Origin: Clostridia bacterium
Lineage (GTDB): Bacteria; Bacillota; Clostridia; Oscillospirales; SIG627
Direction: 5' to 3'
Assembly (NCBI GenBank): GCA_017467865.1
Contig: JAFUKG010000014.1
Coordinates: 1-64,000 of the forward strand
DNA: 64,000 bases
In this document: piece after piece, positions 45,312-53,380 of the stretch
Position numbering within the stretch: the first letter of the stretch is position 1
Layout of the letters: the number at the start of each line of letters is the position of its first letter
The notes under the pieces: generated by a model
Databases searched by the model: none
What the model was told of the DNA's origin: nothing
What the model saw: the letters and a program-made list of their open reading frames with translations, nothing else
Translations under genes and position numbers: made by a program

Positions 45312-45325
45312 TGGAGGATAAAATC

Positions 45326-46606
45326 ATGGGAAAGCTTAAGTTAGGATTTATCGGCTACGGACAGAGAGGAGTAGGACTTCTCGGTGTTACTCTCAACATG
45401 GATGACGTGGACGTTGTGGCTGTCTGCGACGAGTACGAGGATAGAGCCGAGGCGGCAAAGAAAAAGGTTGAGGAAAAGAGAGAGTACACTCCCTTTTCCA
45501 CCACCGATTACCGCGAGATTTTGAAGCGTGAGGACGTTGAAGCCGTTGTAATCGCTACCTCTTGGGAGGCTCACGTTGAGGTTGCCATTGCCGCTATGAA
45601 GGCAGGCAAATACGTCGGCGTTGAAGTTGGCGGTGCTTACTCTATCGAGGACTGCTGGAGACTGGTTCATACAAGTGAAGAGACAGGTATGCCCTGCATG
45701 ATGCTTGAAAACTGTTGCTACGGCAAGAAGGAGCTCATGTGTCTCAATATGGTTAAAAACGGCGACTTCGGCGAGCTCGTTCACTGTAACGGCGCTTATC
45801 ACCACGATTTGAGAAACGAGGTTTCAAGCGGTAACGAGATACGTCATTACAGACTTCGTAACTACACTCACCGCAACTGCGATAACTACCCCACTCACGC
45901 TCTCGGACCTATCGCAAAGCTTCTTAACATCAACCGCGGAAACCGCTTCCTTTCTCTTGTTTCCATGTCTTCTAAGGCAAGAGGACTCCACGAATACATC
46001 GTGAATAAGAGAGGTAAAGAGGACGACCTTGCTAAAATTGATTTTAAGCAGGGCGACGTTGTAACAACCGTTATTAAGTGTGCAGGGGGAGAAACTATCA
46101 GACTTACCCTTTCTATCACCCTGCCCCGTGCTTACTCCAGAGACTTCGATATTTCGGGTACAAAGGCGTACTATCAAGAGGAAACAAACTCCCTTTACCT
46201 TGACCGTGACGAGGCAACTTATGAGAAGGAATACGGCGAGGTTGTAGCGAAAAGCCTTTGGAACAACGTAGAAACCACCTACGGCAAGGAATTCAATCAC
46301 CCCATCTGGAAGAAGTATGAGGAAGAGGGTATCAAGGGCGGTCACGGCGGTATGGACTGGCTTGTTCTCCGTGCCTTTTATGAAAGCGCTATGGCAAAGG
46401 CTGACCCTCCCATCGACGTATACGATACTGCCGCTTGGATGTCTATCAGTACTCTTACAGAGGACTCTCTTGCTATGGGAGGCATTCCCGTTGCAGTGCC
46501 CGACTTCACTAACGGTAAGTGGATAAAGAATAAGGATAGGAAGAGAAACGAAATACCCACCTATTCTCTTGCTGAAATTCCCGAAACAGTAGAGCTGAAA
46601 GGATAA
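45326..46606 (+). CDS. GH109-like NAD-dependent glycosidase (Gfo/Idh/MocA fold)
   Basis: A 426-residue protein. The Rossmann nucleotide site is LGFIGYGQRGVG. The middle carries NYPTHALGPIAKLLNINRGN followed by RFLSLVSMSS, and later GHGGMDWLVLRAFYESA. These are diagnostic of GH109 alpha-N-acetylgalactosaminidases, which use tightly bound NAD and a 3-keto intermediate; the YPTH histidine is the proposed catalytic residue. Predicted to remove alpha-GalNAc from mucin-type or blood-group glycans inside the cell. ATG 45326 follows GGAGG at the right distance; an upstream in-frame ATG overlaps the preceding stop. It is coupled to the phosphoesterase gene. Confidence 0.8.
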   Translation: MGKLKLGFIGYGQRGVGLLGVTLNMDDVDVVAVCDEYEDRAEAAKKKVEEKREYTPFSTTDYREILKREDVEAVVIATSWEAHVEVAIAAMKAGKYVGVEVGGAYSIEDCWRLVHTSEETGMPCMMLENCCYGKKELMCLNMVKNGDFGELVHCNGAYHHDLRNEVSSGNEIRHYRLRNYTHRNCDNYPTHALGPIAKLLNINRGNRFLSLVSMSSKARGLHEYIVNKRGKEDDLAKIDFKQGDVVTTVIKCAGGETIRLTLSITLPRAYSRDFDISGTKAYYQEETNSLYLDRDEATYEKEYGEVVAKSLWNNVETTYGKEFNHPIWKKYEEEGIKGGHGGMDWLVLRAFYESAMAKADPPIDVYDTAAWMSISTLTEDSLAMGGIPVAVPDFTNGKWIKNKDRKRNEIPTYSLAEIPETVELKG

Positions 46607-46611
46607 AGATT

Positions 46612-47610
46612 ATGAACAGTAAAATATGGTCAATACTTGTTCACCTTAGCATGAATATGTGGTCGAAGAAGTATCCTACCGTTGCAGATAACTTTGACGA
46701 AGGGGTTTGGGATTACATAGTTGAGGAGTCCGAAAAGACGGGCATCAACATGATAGTTCTCGACCTCGGCGACGCCGTTCAGTACGCATCCCACCCCGAA
46801 ATCTCCCTTCCCGATGCTTGGACAAGAAAGAGAGTTCACGCCGAGATAAAGCGTTGCCGTGAAAAGGGAATTACCCTTATTCCTAAGATTAACTTCGCTA
46901 CTCCCCACGATATATGGCTTGGCGAGTATGCAAGAATGATTTCCACAAACACCTATTATAGAGTTTGCGATGACCTTATCAAAGAAGTCTACGATATGTT
47001 TGAAAAGCCCGAATATATCCACATTGGCTTTGACGAAGAGGACGGAAAGCACGTTGCAGGCGCACAGCTTGCCATCTACCGTCAGGGAGAGCTTTTCTGG
47101 CACGACCTGAGATACCTTATGGACTCTGTTATCGAAACAGGCGCAAAGCCCTGGATTTGGTCATGCCCTCTTTTCAATCACCCCGACGATTTCAGAAAGC
47201 ACATCGACCCCGATGAGGTGGTTCTCTCTCCTTGGTACTACAACGCATTCGAGCCCGAGCATTGGACTCTTGTTGAGTCGAGAGCCGAGTACGTTGCCTA
47301 CTATAACGAGGGCGACTATGCAAAGATGGGAATCAAGTTCGTAGAAGAAGACCCATTCCTCGTTAAGTTCCGCGAGGTTGCCCTTCCCCTTATGAAGGAA
47401 GGCTACAACTACGTTCCCTGCGCCTCGGTATTCAACCGTTGCGATTGGAACACCCATGACCTTTTAGAGTACTTCAAGGATAACGCACCCGACAATCAGG
47501 TGATTGGCTTTATGACCGCTCCCTGGTTCAGCACAACCGAGAAGAACAGAAAGTATTTTGAAGAATCCTTCAAGTTCTTAAAGGAAGCAAAAGAAAAATT
47601 CTATACGTAG
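46612..47610 (+). CDS. GH20-like TIM-barrel protein of unassigned family
   Basis: A 332-residue protein I cannot place in a named family. The TIM-barrel pattern resembles GH20 enzymes without the N-terminal domain. YIHIGFDEEDGKHVAG near residue 140 looks like the GH20 His-x-Gly-x-Asp-Glu catalytic strand. KPWIWSCPLFNHPDDF and VVLSPWYYNAFEPEHW are Trp-lined loops. No signal peptide is present. It starts six bases after the GH109-like gene, so it is expected to act on the same substrate. Catalytic activity is inferred from the conserved Asp-Glu pair. Confidence 0.7.
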   Translation: MNSKIWSILVHLSMNMWSKKYPTVADNFDEGVWDYIVEESEKTGINMIVLDLGDAVQYASHPEISLPDAWTRKRVHAEIKRCREKGITLIPKINFATPHDIWLGEYARMISTNTYYRVCDDLIKEVYDMFEKPEYIHIGFDEEDGKHVAGAQLAIYRQGELFWHDLRYLMDSVIETGAKPWIWSCPLFNHPDDFRKHIDPDEVVLSPWYYNAFEPEHWTLVESRAEYVAYYNEGDYAKMGIKFVEEDPFLVKFREVALPLMKEGYNYVPCASVFNRCDWNTHDLLEYFKDNAPDNQVIGFMTAPWFSTTEKNRKYFEESFKFLKEAKEKFYT

Positions 47611-47651
47611 GGGATGTTAAAATCGCCCCGCCTGTAAAATGAAACAAAAAA

Positions 47652-47685
47652 GAGCAGTAGCAATTTTGCTACTGCTCAAATTTTT
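47652..47685 (+). terminator. Terminator of the phosphoesterase-GH109 operon
   Basis: GAGCAGTAGCAA and its complement form a 10-12-bp stem (47652-47677), followed by AAATTTTT about 40 bases after the stop. Confidence 0.8.
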
Positions 47686-47724
47686 ATTTACTAGGAAATT
47701 ACAATTATTAAATGTAACGCTATT

Positions 47725-47848
47725 ATTGAATAATGAAGATTGAATATTGAATAATTTCGGTAAATTTTGCTTTGGGCAAAATTATAATTGATTGTAAATT
47801 TCGCCTTAGCGAAATTGTCCTGAATTCTTCAATTTTCACTATTCATTA
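47725..47848. repeat. Full-length dispersed repeat with two hairpins, 47.8 kb copy
   Basis: Left arm TTGAATAATGAAGATTGAAT; first hairpin AATTTTGC-TTTGG-GCAAAATT (47763-47783); spacer ATAATTGATTGT; second hairpin AATTTCGC-CTTA-GCGAAATT (47797-47816); then TCCTGAATTCTTCAATTTTC and ACTATTCATT. Reading the end on the opposite strand gives an arm like the beginning. The 61.2 kb copy has the same plan. Confidence 0.85.
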
Positions 47849-47872
47849 AAGCATCGTCAGATGCTTTTTTTA
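47849..47872. terminator. Small hairpin with T run
   Basis: AAGCATC-GTCA-GATGC followed by TTTTTTT on the plus strand. It directly abuts the stop codon of the small minus-strand ORF. Confidence 0.6.
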
Positions 47873-47989
47873 TCCGTTCCAGATGGGAAGTATAGGAAGC
47901 TCAATAGGTCCGCCCCTGCTTGAAGTGAGAACGTCACTTTCTTCAAACACCGTAACCTCAATTATTGGCGCTTCGTAAATTTCTTTCAC
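47870..47989 (-). CDS. 39-residue small ORF with YxAPxxEVxVFxxxDVLTSS pattern
   Basis: A GTG-started frame reads (V/M)KEIYEAPIIEVTVFEESD, then VLTSSRGGPIELPILPIWNG and TAA. An AAAGGA lies 12 bases upstream; no in-frame ATG exists before a stop. The pattern (aromatic-Pro-Glu start, acidic DV-L-TS middle, Gly/Pro-rich hydrophobic tail) is one I associate with small clostridial ORFs that look like leader-core peptides. No modification or transport genes are adjacent. It follows the SDR/uxaC genes on the same strand. Function unknown. Confidence 0.45.
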   Translation of the reverse strand: MKEIYEAPIIEVTVFEESDVLTSSRGGPIELPILPIWNG

Positions 47990-48099
47990 AGCTATGACCC
48001 GTCCTTTCTGCTAATATAAAAGGCACTAAAGGAAAAGGAATAGAGAGAATTTATTACCTCTTACCTCTTAACTTTTAACTGTCTGAATTTATTCAGACT

Positions 48100-48957
48100 T
48101 TATACCCCCGAGTATGCATTAAATCCGCCGTCAACGGGAATTACAGTTCCGTCAACAAAGCCTGACGCTTCGTCGCATACAAGCCAAAGGAGTGTACCAA
48201 TAAGCTCTTCAGCCTCACCGAAACGTCCCATAGGTGTAGCGGCAAGAATTTTTTCGGTTCTGGGTGTTGCGCTTCCGTCATCCTTGAAGAGGAGTGCTCT
48301 GTTCTGGTCGGTAACGAAAAAGCCGGGCGCAATTGCATTTACTCTTACACCCACTCTTGAGAAGTGAACGGCAAGCCATTGAGTAAAGTTGGATATAGCC
48401 GCCTTTGCTCCTGAATAAGCGGGAATTTTCGTAAGAGGACAAAAAGCATTCATAGAAGAAACGTTTATGATATTTCCGATTCCTCTCTCCGCCATATCAC
48501 GGGCGAAAACCTGTGTGGGAATAAGAGTGCCGAGAAAGTTTAAGTTAAATACAAACTCAACACCCTCAGGGTCAAGGTCAAAGAAGGTTTTAAGCTCAGA
48601 GCCCGCCTTTTCAAGGTCCTCTTTTTCAAGATACTCCTTGTCGGTAGTGCCCTTGGGGTTGTTTCCTCCTGCTCCGTTAATGAGAATATCGGCTCTTCCA
48701 AAGTCGGCAAGTATCGCTTCTCTTGCCCCTTTTACCGAGTCGGGCTTCAGAACGTTGCATTCATACCCTTCGGCAATACCCCCTGCCTCAACAATCTCCT
48801 TTGCCACCTTTTTTGCGGCATCAAGTCTTAAGTCAAGAACTGCCACCTTAGCACCGTTTTGGGCAAGAGCCTTGGCAAACATAGAGCAAAGAACTCCACC
48901 GCCCCCCGTTACTACGGCAACCTTTCCTGATAAATCAATTTTAAATGGAAGCTTCAT
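48100..48957 (-). CDS. SDR oxidoreductase, likely D-mannonate (fructuronate) oxidoreductase
   Basis: A 285-residue classical SDR: TGGGGVLCSMFAKALAQNGA (cofactor site), NGAGGN, and the catalytic Ser with Tyr-x-x-x-Lys in NVSSMNAFCPLTKIPAYSGAK. The FFVTDQNRALLFKDDGSATPRTEKIL segment is typical of B. subtilis UxuB/YjmF-type enzymes, which interconvert D-fructuronate and D-mannonate. It sits eight bases after uxaC, the preceding step, which strongly supports this role. Mannonate dehydratase is not in the window. Confidence 0.85.
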   Translation of the reverse strand: MKLPFKIDLSGKVAVVTGGGGVLCSMFAKALAQNGAKVAVLDLRLDAAKKVAKEIVEAGGIAEGYECNVLKPDSVKGAREAILADFGRADILINGAGGNNPKGTTDKEYLEKEDLEKAGSELKTFFDLDPEGVEFVFNLNFLGTLIPTQVFARDMAERGIGNIINVSSMNAFCPLTKIPAYSGAKAAISNFTQWLAVHFSRVGVRVNAIAPGFFVTDQNRALLFKDDGSATPRTEKILAATPMGRFGEAEELIGTLLWLVCDEASGFVDGTVIPVDGGFNAYSGV

Positions 48958-48965
48958 AGTTTACC

Positions 48966-50339
48966 TCACATATTGAAATATTTCTTAGCATTATTATAAC
49001 ACACGTCTGCAACTATTTCAGAAAGAATTTCCTCGTCGTTTGCAAATTCTCCCTTTTCAACCTTTTCTCCTATTCTCTGACAGAGTATTCTTCTGAAATA
49101 CTCGTGTCTCGGATAAGACAGAAAGCTTCGGCTGTCGGTGGTCATTCCCACAAAGGCTGCAAGCGCCCCCTCGCTTTCAAGAGCCTTCAGTTGTTCTCTC
49201 ATTCCGTCGAGATGGTCGTTAAACCACCAGGCAGAGCCAAGCTGAATTTTACCCTTTATGCCGTCACCCTGAAAGTTGCCAAGCATCGTGGCAAGCATAT
49301 AGTTGTCGCCGGGGTTGAGTGAGTACAAAATAGTCTTGGGTAAACTGTCCTCAACCTCAAGGGCATCAAGGAAGCGTGAAAGCTTTTCGGCAAGTGAAAA
49401 GACACCGATGGAGTCAAAGCCTGTGTCGGGACCAAGCTTTTTGAACATCTTGGTATTGTTATTTCTTATTGCGCTGACGTGTAGCTGCATTACAACGTCA
49501 CGCTTTTTATATTCACGGGCAAGATAAAGGAGAATATTGGTGCGGTAAGCTTCGCTTTCGTCAAGAGTTACAGATTTACCTGCCATTGCCTTGTCAAAGA
49601 TTTCCGCAACCTCACCTTCGCTCTTTATAAGATAGGGCACGGTAACCATACCGTGGTCGGAAATTCGGCTTCCCATAGATACAAAGACGTCGAGCCTTTC
49701 GGAAAGTGCCTTCTTCAATCCCTCAAGTGAGGAAACGCCGTTCTTTTCAAGGTATTCCTTAAAGTCGGGAGCGTCGATATTAACCGCTTTGTCGGGGCGG
49801 AAGGTGGGCACAACTCTCGTGTCAAGCTTTTCCGATTCCTTTATTATCTTGTGGTATTCAAGGCTGTCAAAGGGGTCGTCGGTAGTGCCGATAAGGTCAA
49901 CGTTCGAGTCTTTTATGGCTTTTTGGGTAGAAAAGCGAGAGAGTGCGTCGTTTGCCTTTTCCCAGATTTCTCCCGCACTCTTTTTCGAGATGGGAGTATA
50001 TATGTCAAAGTATCTTTGAAGCTCAAGATGAGACCAATGATAAAGGGGATTTCCAAAAGCGTATCCTATACACTCACAGTATTTTTCAAATTTCTCAAAG
50101 CCTGACTTATCTCCCGTGATATAGCTTTCGTCAACGCCCATAGAACGCATAAAACGCCATTTATAGTGGTCACCGCCAAGCCATATTTCGGTAATGTCGG
50201 AATATTTCTTGTTCTCCGCAATCTCCCTTGGGCTCAGATGGCAGTGGTAATCGTATATGGGAAGCTTTTCTGCCACCCCAAAATAAAGCTTTCTTGCCGT
50301 CTCTGTGTCAAGCAAAAAATTCTTGTCCATAAAAGCCAT
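48966..50339 (-). CDS. uxaC: Glucuronate isomerase (uronate isomerase)
   Basis: Converts D-glucuronate to D-fructuronate (and galacturonate to tagaturonate). The 457-residue protein has the metal motif IYDYHCHLSPREIAENK near residue 30, LIGTTDDPFDSLEYH, the VMQLHVSAIRNNN stretch and the late SRSFLSYPRHEYFRR. Length is normal for the family. AAGGAG precedes ATG 50339. It forms an operon with the SDR downstream and a TIM-barrel isomerase upstream (11-base gap). Confidence 0.95.
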   Translation of the reverse strand: MAFMDKNFLLDTETARKLYFGVAEKLPIYDYHCHLSPREIAENKKYSDITEIWLGGDHYKWRFMRSMGVDESYITGDKSGFEKFEKYCECIGYAFGNPLYHWSHLELQRYFDIYTPISKKSAGEIWEKANDALSRFSTQKAIKDSNVDLIGTTDDPFDSLEYHKIIKESEKLDTRVVPTFRPDKAVNIDAPDFKEYLEKNGVSSLEGLKKALSERLDVFVSMGSRISDHGMVTVPYLIKSEGEVAEIFDKAMAGKSVTLDESEAYRTNILLYLAREYKKRDVVMQLHVSAIRNNNTKMFKKLGPDTGFDSIGVFSLAEKLSRFLDALEVEDSLPKTILYSLNPGDNYMLATMLGNFQGDGIKGKIQLGSAWWFNDHLDGMREQLKALESEGALAAFVGMTTDSRSFLSYPRHEYFRRILCQRIGEKVEKGEFANDEEILSEIVADVCYNNAKKYFNM

Positions 50340-50350
50340 AAGCTTTCTCC

Positions 50351-51115
50351 TTAAATTAAATCAAAATTAGAAGTGAGATAATCGTAGCTCGTTTTAAGAG
50401 ACTCCACTGGGTCGCCGTGACAGGTATCCTGCTCGATAACCGCAAAGCCCGCTTCCTTTGAAGCTTCGATAACCTCATTCCAAAGAATATTGCCCTGCCC
50501 CACCTCTGCATATTCAAGAGAGTTGTCGGGAAGTACTCTTATATCCTTGAAGTGAACGATAGCAACACGTTTTCCAACCTTCTTTATAAACCTTGCAGGG
50601 TCAATTCCTACGTAAGCCAGCCAATAAGCGTCGAGAATAAGGTCGAACTCACCCTCTTCGAGAATGATGTCCATAACGCTCTTGTTACCCTCGATTTTTG
50701 CAAACTCAAAGCCGTGATTGTGCCAAGCCAGAGTAATTCCCTCTTTTTTCAGCTCACGGTGTGCCTCGTTGCATTTTTTTATAGTGTCTCTGAGCACCTC
50801 GGCACTTGTTCTATATTCGGGAGGAAGCCAGCCTACACCCGCAATTGAGGTGCCAAGAGCCTTGTGAAACTCAATTTCCCCTTGAACGTTTTCAATATAG
50901 TTTTGTATGGGGCGGTGAGTGCCTATAACCTCAATTCCGTTTTCGTCGAAAACCTTTTTCAGCTCCTCGGCACTTCCCGCACTGTCGGGAACACCCGACA
51001 GCTGAACTGTCTTAAAGCCCGCGTCGGCAATTCTCTTTATAGTTTTGCCGAAATCCTCGGAGTTTGTGCAAAGCTCTCTTACTGTGTAAAGCTGAGCGCC
51101 TATTCTTCTATCCAT
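50351..51115 (-). CDS. Sugar phosphate isomerase/epimerase (TIM barrel)
   Basis: A 254-residue xylose-isomerase-like barrel: RIGAQLYTVRELC at the start, HRPIQNYIENV, LAWHNHGFEFAKIEG, the metal-binding Glu/Asp in FDLILDAYWLAYVG, VAIVHFKDIRV and FAVIEQDTCHGDP at the end. Such proteins are often next to Gfo/Idh/MocA oxidoreductases, as here (the next gene carries one fused to a second barrel). Roles in inositol, keto-sugar or 3-keto-glycoside metabolism are possible; which one applies cannot be read. Confidence 0.82.
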   Translation of the reverse strand: MDRRIGAQLYTVRELCTNSEDFGKTIKRIADAGFKTVQLSGVPDSAGSAEELKKVFDENGIEVIGTHRPIQNYIENVQGEIEFHKALGTSIAGVGWLPPEYRTSAEVLRDTIKKCNEAHRELKKEGITLAWHNHGFEFAKIEGNKSVMDIILEEGEFDLILDAYWLAYVGIDPARFIKKVGKRVAIVHFKDIRVLPDNSLEYAEVGQGNILWNEVIEASKEAGFAVIEQDTCHGDPVESLKTSYDYLTSNFDLI

Positions 51116-51178
51116 TATTATAACACATACATAAAAACTTTTCCATTAAATTTTTATGTTTTTCTCCTTTATTCAAAA

Positions 51179-53188
51179 TTAATAAGTTCCGCTAAGGTCG
51201 GTAACGGTATTCGACACCTTTTTTACTACCGTTGAAGCTTTTATTTTCTCACAAAGTATTCTGTAATGGTCCTCGTGAGGGAAGTTATCAAGGTCAACGG
51301 TGGAATTTCCTGTCCAGGTGGAGTAGTGCATAGCATTTGAAATAGTAAGTCCCTTTATACCTTCTTCACCGGGGGCAAGAAGAGGAGTGCCGTAAAGAAG
51401 AGCAGAGGTGAAGTCATTGAAAATTCCTACGTGCTGAGGACCTCCGTCGGCAGGCACCTCAATATATTCAGTGGTGTAGCTTGGTGTACCGAAGGGAATG
51501 GTGTTTTCTTTATCAAATTCGGGCTCCGGCTTTTCAAGACGGTCAAAGCGTATAACGTTGTTTTCAACGGTAACCTTACCCATATCCGAGGCTATTTCCA
51601 GTCTGTTTGTACCGGGCCACTCGGCGATTGAGGTAATATATACACCTGTCATTCCATTTTCATATTCCATAAAGGCAGTAACCTCGTCCTCTACCTCTAT
51701 GTCTCTATACTTTCCGAAATAGGTGTGAGAAGAAAGAGTCTTGGGAACACCGAAAAGCCATTGCCAAAGGTCAAGCTGATGGGGGTTCTGATTTATTAGA
51801 GTTCCGCCTCCCTCGGTTGCCCAGGTGGAGCGCCAGGTAGCACTGTCGTGATAGGCTTGCGCTCTGTACCAGTTGGTAACTGTCCACTGTACTCTCTTTA
51901 TTCTGCCAAGCTCACCCGAGTCTATCATTTCTTTAAGCTTCTGATAGATGGGATTGGTGCGCTGATTATACATAATTCCGAAAAGCTTGTCGCTCTTCTT
52001 TGCCGCCTCGTTCATTTCAAGTACCTGCTTGGTGTAAACGCCTGCAGGCTTTTCGGTAATAACGTTAAGTCCGCATTCAAAGGCTCTCATAACAAGGCGC
52101 GGGTGGTCGTAGTGAGGCACCGCAATAACAACAACGTCCACAAGACCGCTTCCGAACAGCTCTTCTGCATCGGCGAAAACGGGAACGTCGGGATACTTTT
52201 CCTTTGCAATGCGTCGCTTTTCTTCATCAATATCGCAGAGAGCGGTGAGTACTGCCTCTTCGATTTTACCCTTCATAAAGTTGTCGGCGTGGGCGCTTCC
52301 CATATTACCTACACCAACGATACCGAATCTTACTCTTGCAGTAATTTTTCTGATGATAGCCTTCAGACTCTCGTGAGCAAGGGTGAATTTCTCGGGAGTA
52401 GCCCCCTCCTTCATTTCGGTCTTGCTTTCGCCCTCAAGAGCGTCAAGCCCCGTAAAGGAACCAAGGTGAGGCTCAAGACTTACAAAGCCGCGCCATCCCG
52501 ATTTGTAAAGGTCGGAGAGTATTTTGTCAATATTACCTTCCCCTTTTCCTGCAGGAACGATAGTGCCGTCGGAAAGCGCATCCTTGATGTGCATATATTC
52601 GATGTGCTTTTTAAGAAGCGGGAACGCCTCGTGGTAGGGCTTAACACCTGCTTGTATAAAGTTTGCAGGGTCAAAGACAGCACGAAGAGAGGGGCTGTTT
52701 ACTGCCTCGAGAATTTCAAGACATCTTTCGGGTTGTTCTCCGTAAATGTCCTTTTCATTTTCGTGAAGAAGAATAACACCCTTCTTTTCGGCAAGGCTTG
52801 TCATTTCCTTCATTCGGGAAATAACCTCATCGCGCCACTTGTCAAGGCTGTCGTTTTTGTCTATGTAAAAGCTGAATACTCTCACGTATTTAGTACCAAG
52901 GGTAAGGGCAATATCTATTACCCTTTCAAGCTTTTTCAAATGAGAGTTAAAGTCGTCTGTTATCTTTATTTTACCGATAGGCGAGCCGATAGAAGAAGCC
53001 TTTATTTCCCACTTCGACATCTTTCTCTTTAGTTCCTTTATCTCGTCGTCGGTAAGGTCGGCTATATTCTTGCCGTCAACGCCTCTCGCCTCAAAGTATT
53101 CTATTCCAAGGCTTCTCAGATGCTCGAACTGCTTTTCGGTGCACTCGCTTATTTCATCCGAAAACCCCGTATAAGTAAATATTTTCAT
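51179..53188 (-). CDS. Fusion of TIM-barrel isomerase and Gfo/Idh/MocA oxidoreductase
   Basis: A 669-residue two-domain enzyme. Residues 1-280 are a xylose-isomerase-like barrel (TYTGFSDEISECTEKQFEHL, GVILLHENEKDIYGEQPERC, LRAVFDPANFIQAG, IEYMHIKDALSDG and GFVSLEPHLG). Residues 285-669 are a complete Gfo/Idh/MocA protein with RFGIVGVGNMGSAHADNFM, VITEKPAGVYTKQVLEMNEA and the substrate-binding TEGGGTLINQNPHQLDLWQW. The two activities are usually separate adjacent genes. ATG 53188 follows GAGGTG by six bases; a GTG nine bases earlier is less likely. Substrate unknown; a two-step oxidation/elimination of a glycoside is a reasonable guess. Confidence 0.85.
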   Translation of the reverse strand: MKIFTYTGFSDEISECTEKQFEHLRSLGIEYFEARGVDGKNIADLTDDEIKELKRKMSKWEIKASSIGSPIGKIKITDDFNSHLKKLERVIDIALTLGTKYVRVFSFYIDKNDSLDKWRDEVISRMKEMTSLAEKKGVILLHENEKDIYGEQPERCLEILEAVNSPSLRAVFDPANFIQAGVKPYHEAFPLLKKHIEYMHIKDALSDGTIVPAGKGEGNIDKILSDLYKSGWRGFVSLEPHLGSFTGLDALEGESKTEMKEGATPEKFTLAHESLKAIIRKITARVRFGIVGVGNMGSAHADNFMKGKIEEAVLTALCDIDEEKRRIAKEKYPDVPVFADAEELFGSGLVDVVVIAVPHYDHPRLVMRAFECGLNVITEKPAGVYTKQVLEMNEAAKKSDKLFGIMYNQRTNPIYQKLKEMIDSGELGRIKRVQWTVTNWYRAQAYHDSATWRSTWATEGGGTLINQNPHQLDLWQWLFGVPKTLSSHTYFGKYRDIEVEDEVTAFMEYENGMTGVYITSIAEWPGTNRLEIASDMGKVTVENNVIRFDRLEKPEPEFDKENTIPFGTPSYTTEYIEVPADGGPQHVGIFNDFTSALLYGTPLLAPGEEGIKGLTISNAMHYSTWTGNSTVDLDNFPHEDHYRILCEKIKASTVVKKVSNTVTDLSGTY

Positions 53189-53200
53189 AATTTTCACCTC

Positions 53201-53234
53201 ATTATAATTTTATCACTATTATAATTTTATCACT
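53201..53234. repeat. 17-bp perfect tandem duplication
   Basis: ATTATAATTTTATCACT occurs twice back to back, directly upstream of the fusion gene start. It duplicates a TATAAT-like box, so it may duplicate a promoter element for either direction. Confidence 0.8.
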
Positions 53235-53272
53235 GTTTGTTAAATAATTCTATGGAAAGATTGACAAAAACA

Positions 53273-53301
53273 TTGAAAATCTTGCTGTCTTGTGTTAGAA
53301 T
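53273..53301 (+). promoter_or_regulatory. Predicted promoter of the second AraC gene
   Basis: TTGAAA (53273-53278), a 17-base spacer and TAGAAT (53296-53301). A small TGCAC-TTC-GTGCA hairpin lies in the leader near 53346-53358. Confidence 0.6.
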
Positions 53302-53380
53302 GAGTTAGCAAAGCAAACTTAATGAATTGCCTAAGGGCTTGAATTGCACTTCGTGCATTAAAAGGCGGTGATTTTTCCAT

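Noticed and set aside
51848-53032. 394-codon plus-strand ORF
   Set aside because: It is the antisense shadow of the isomerase-oxidoreductase fusion, with no motif or ribosome site.
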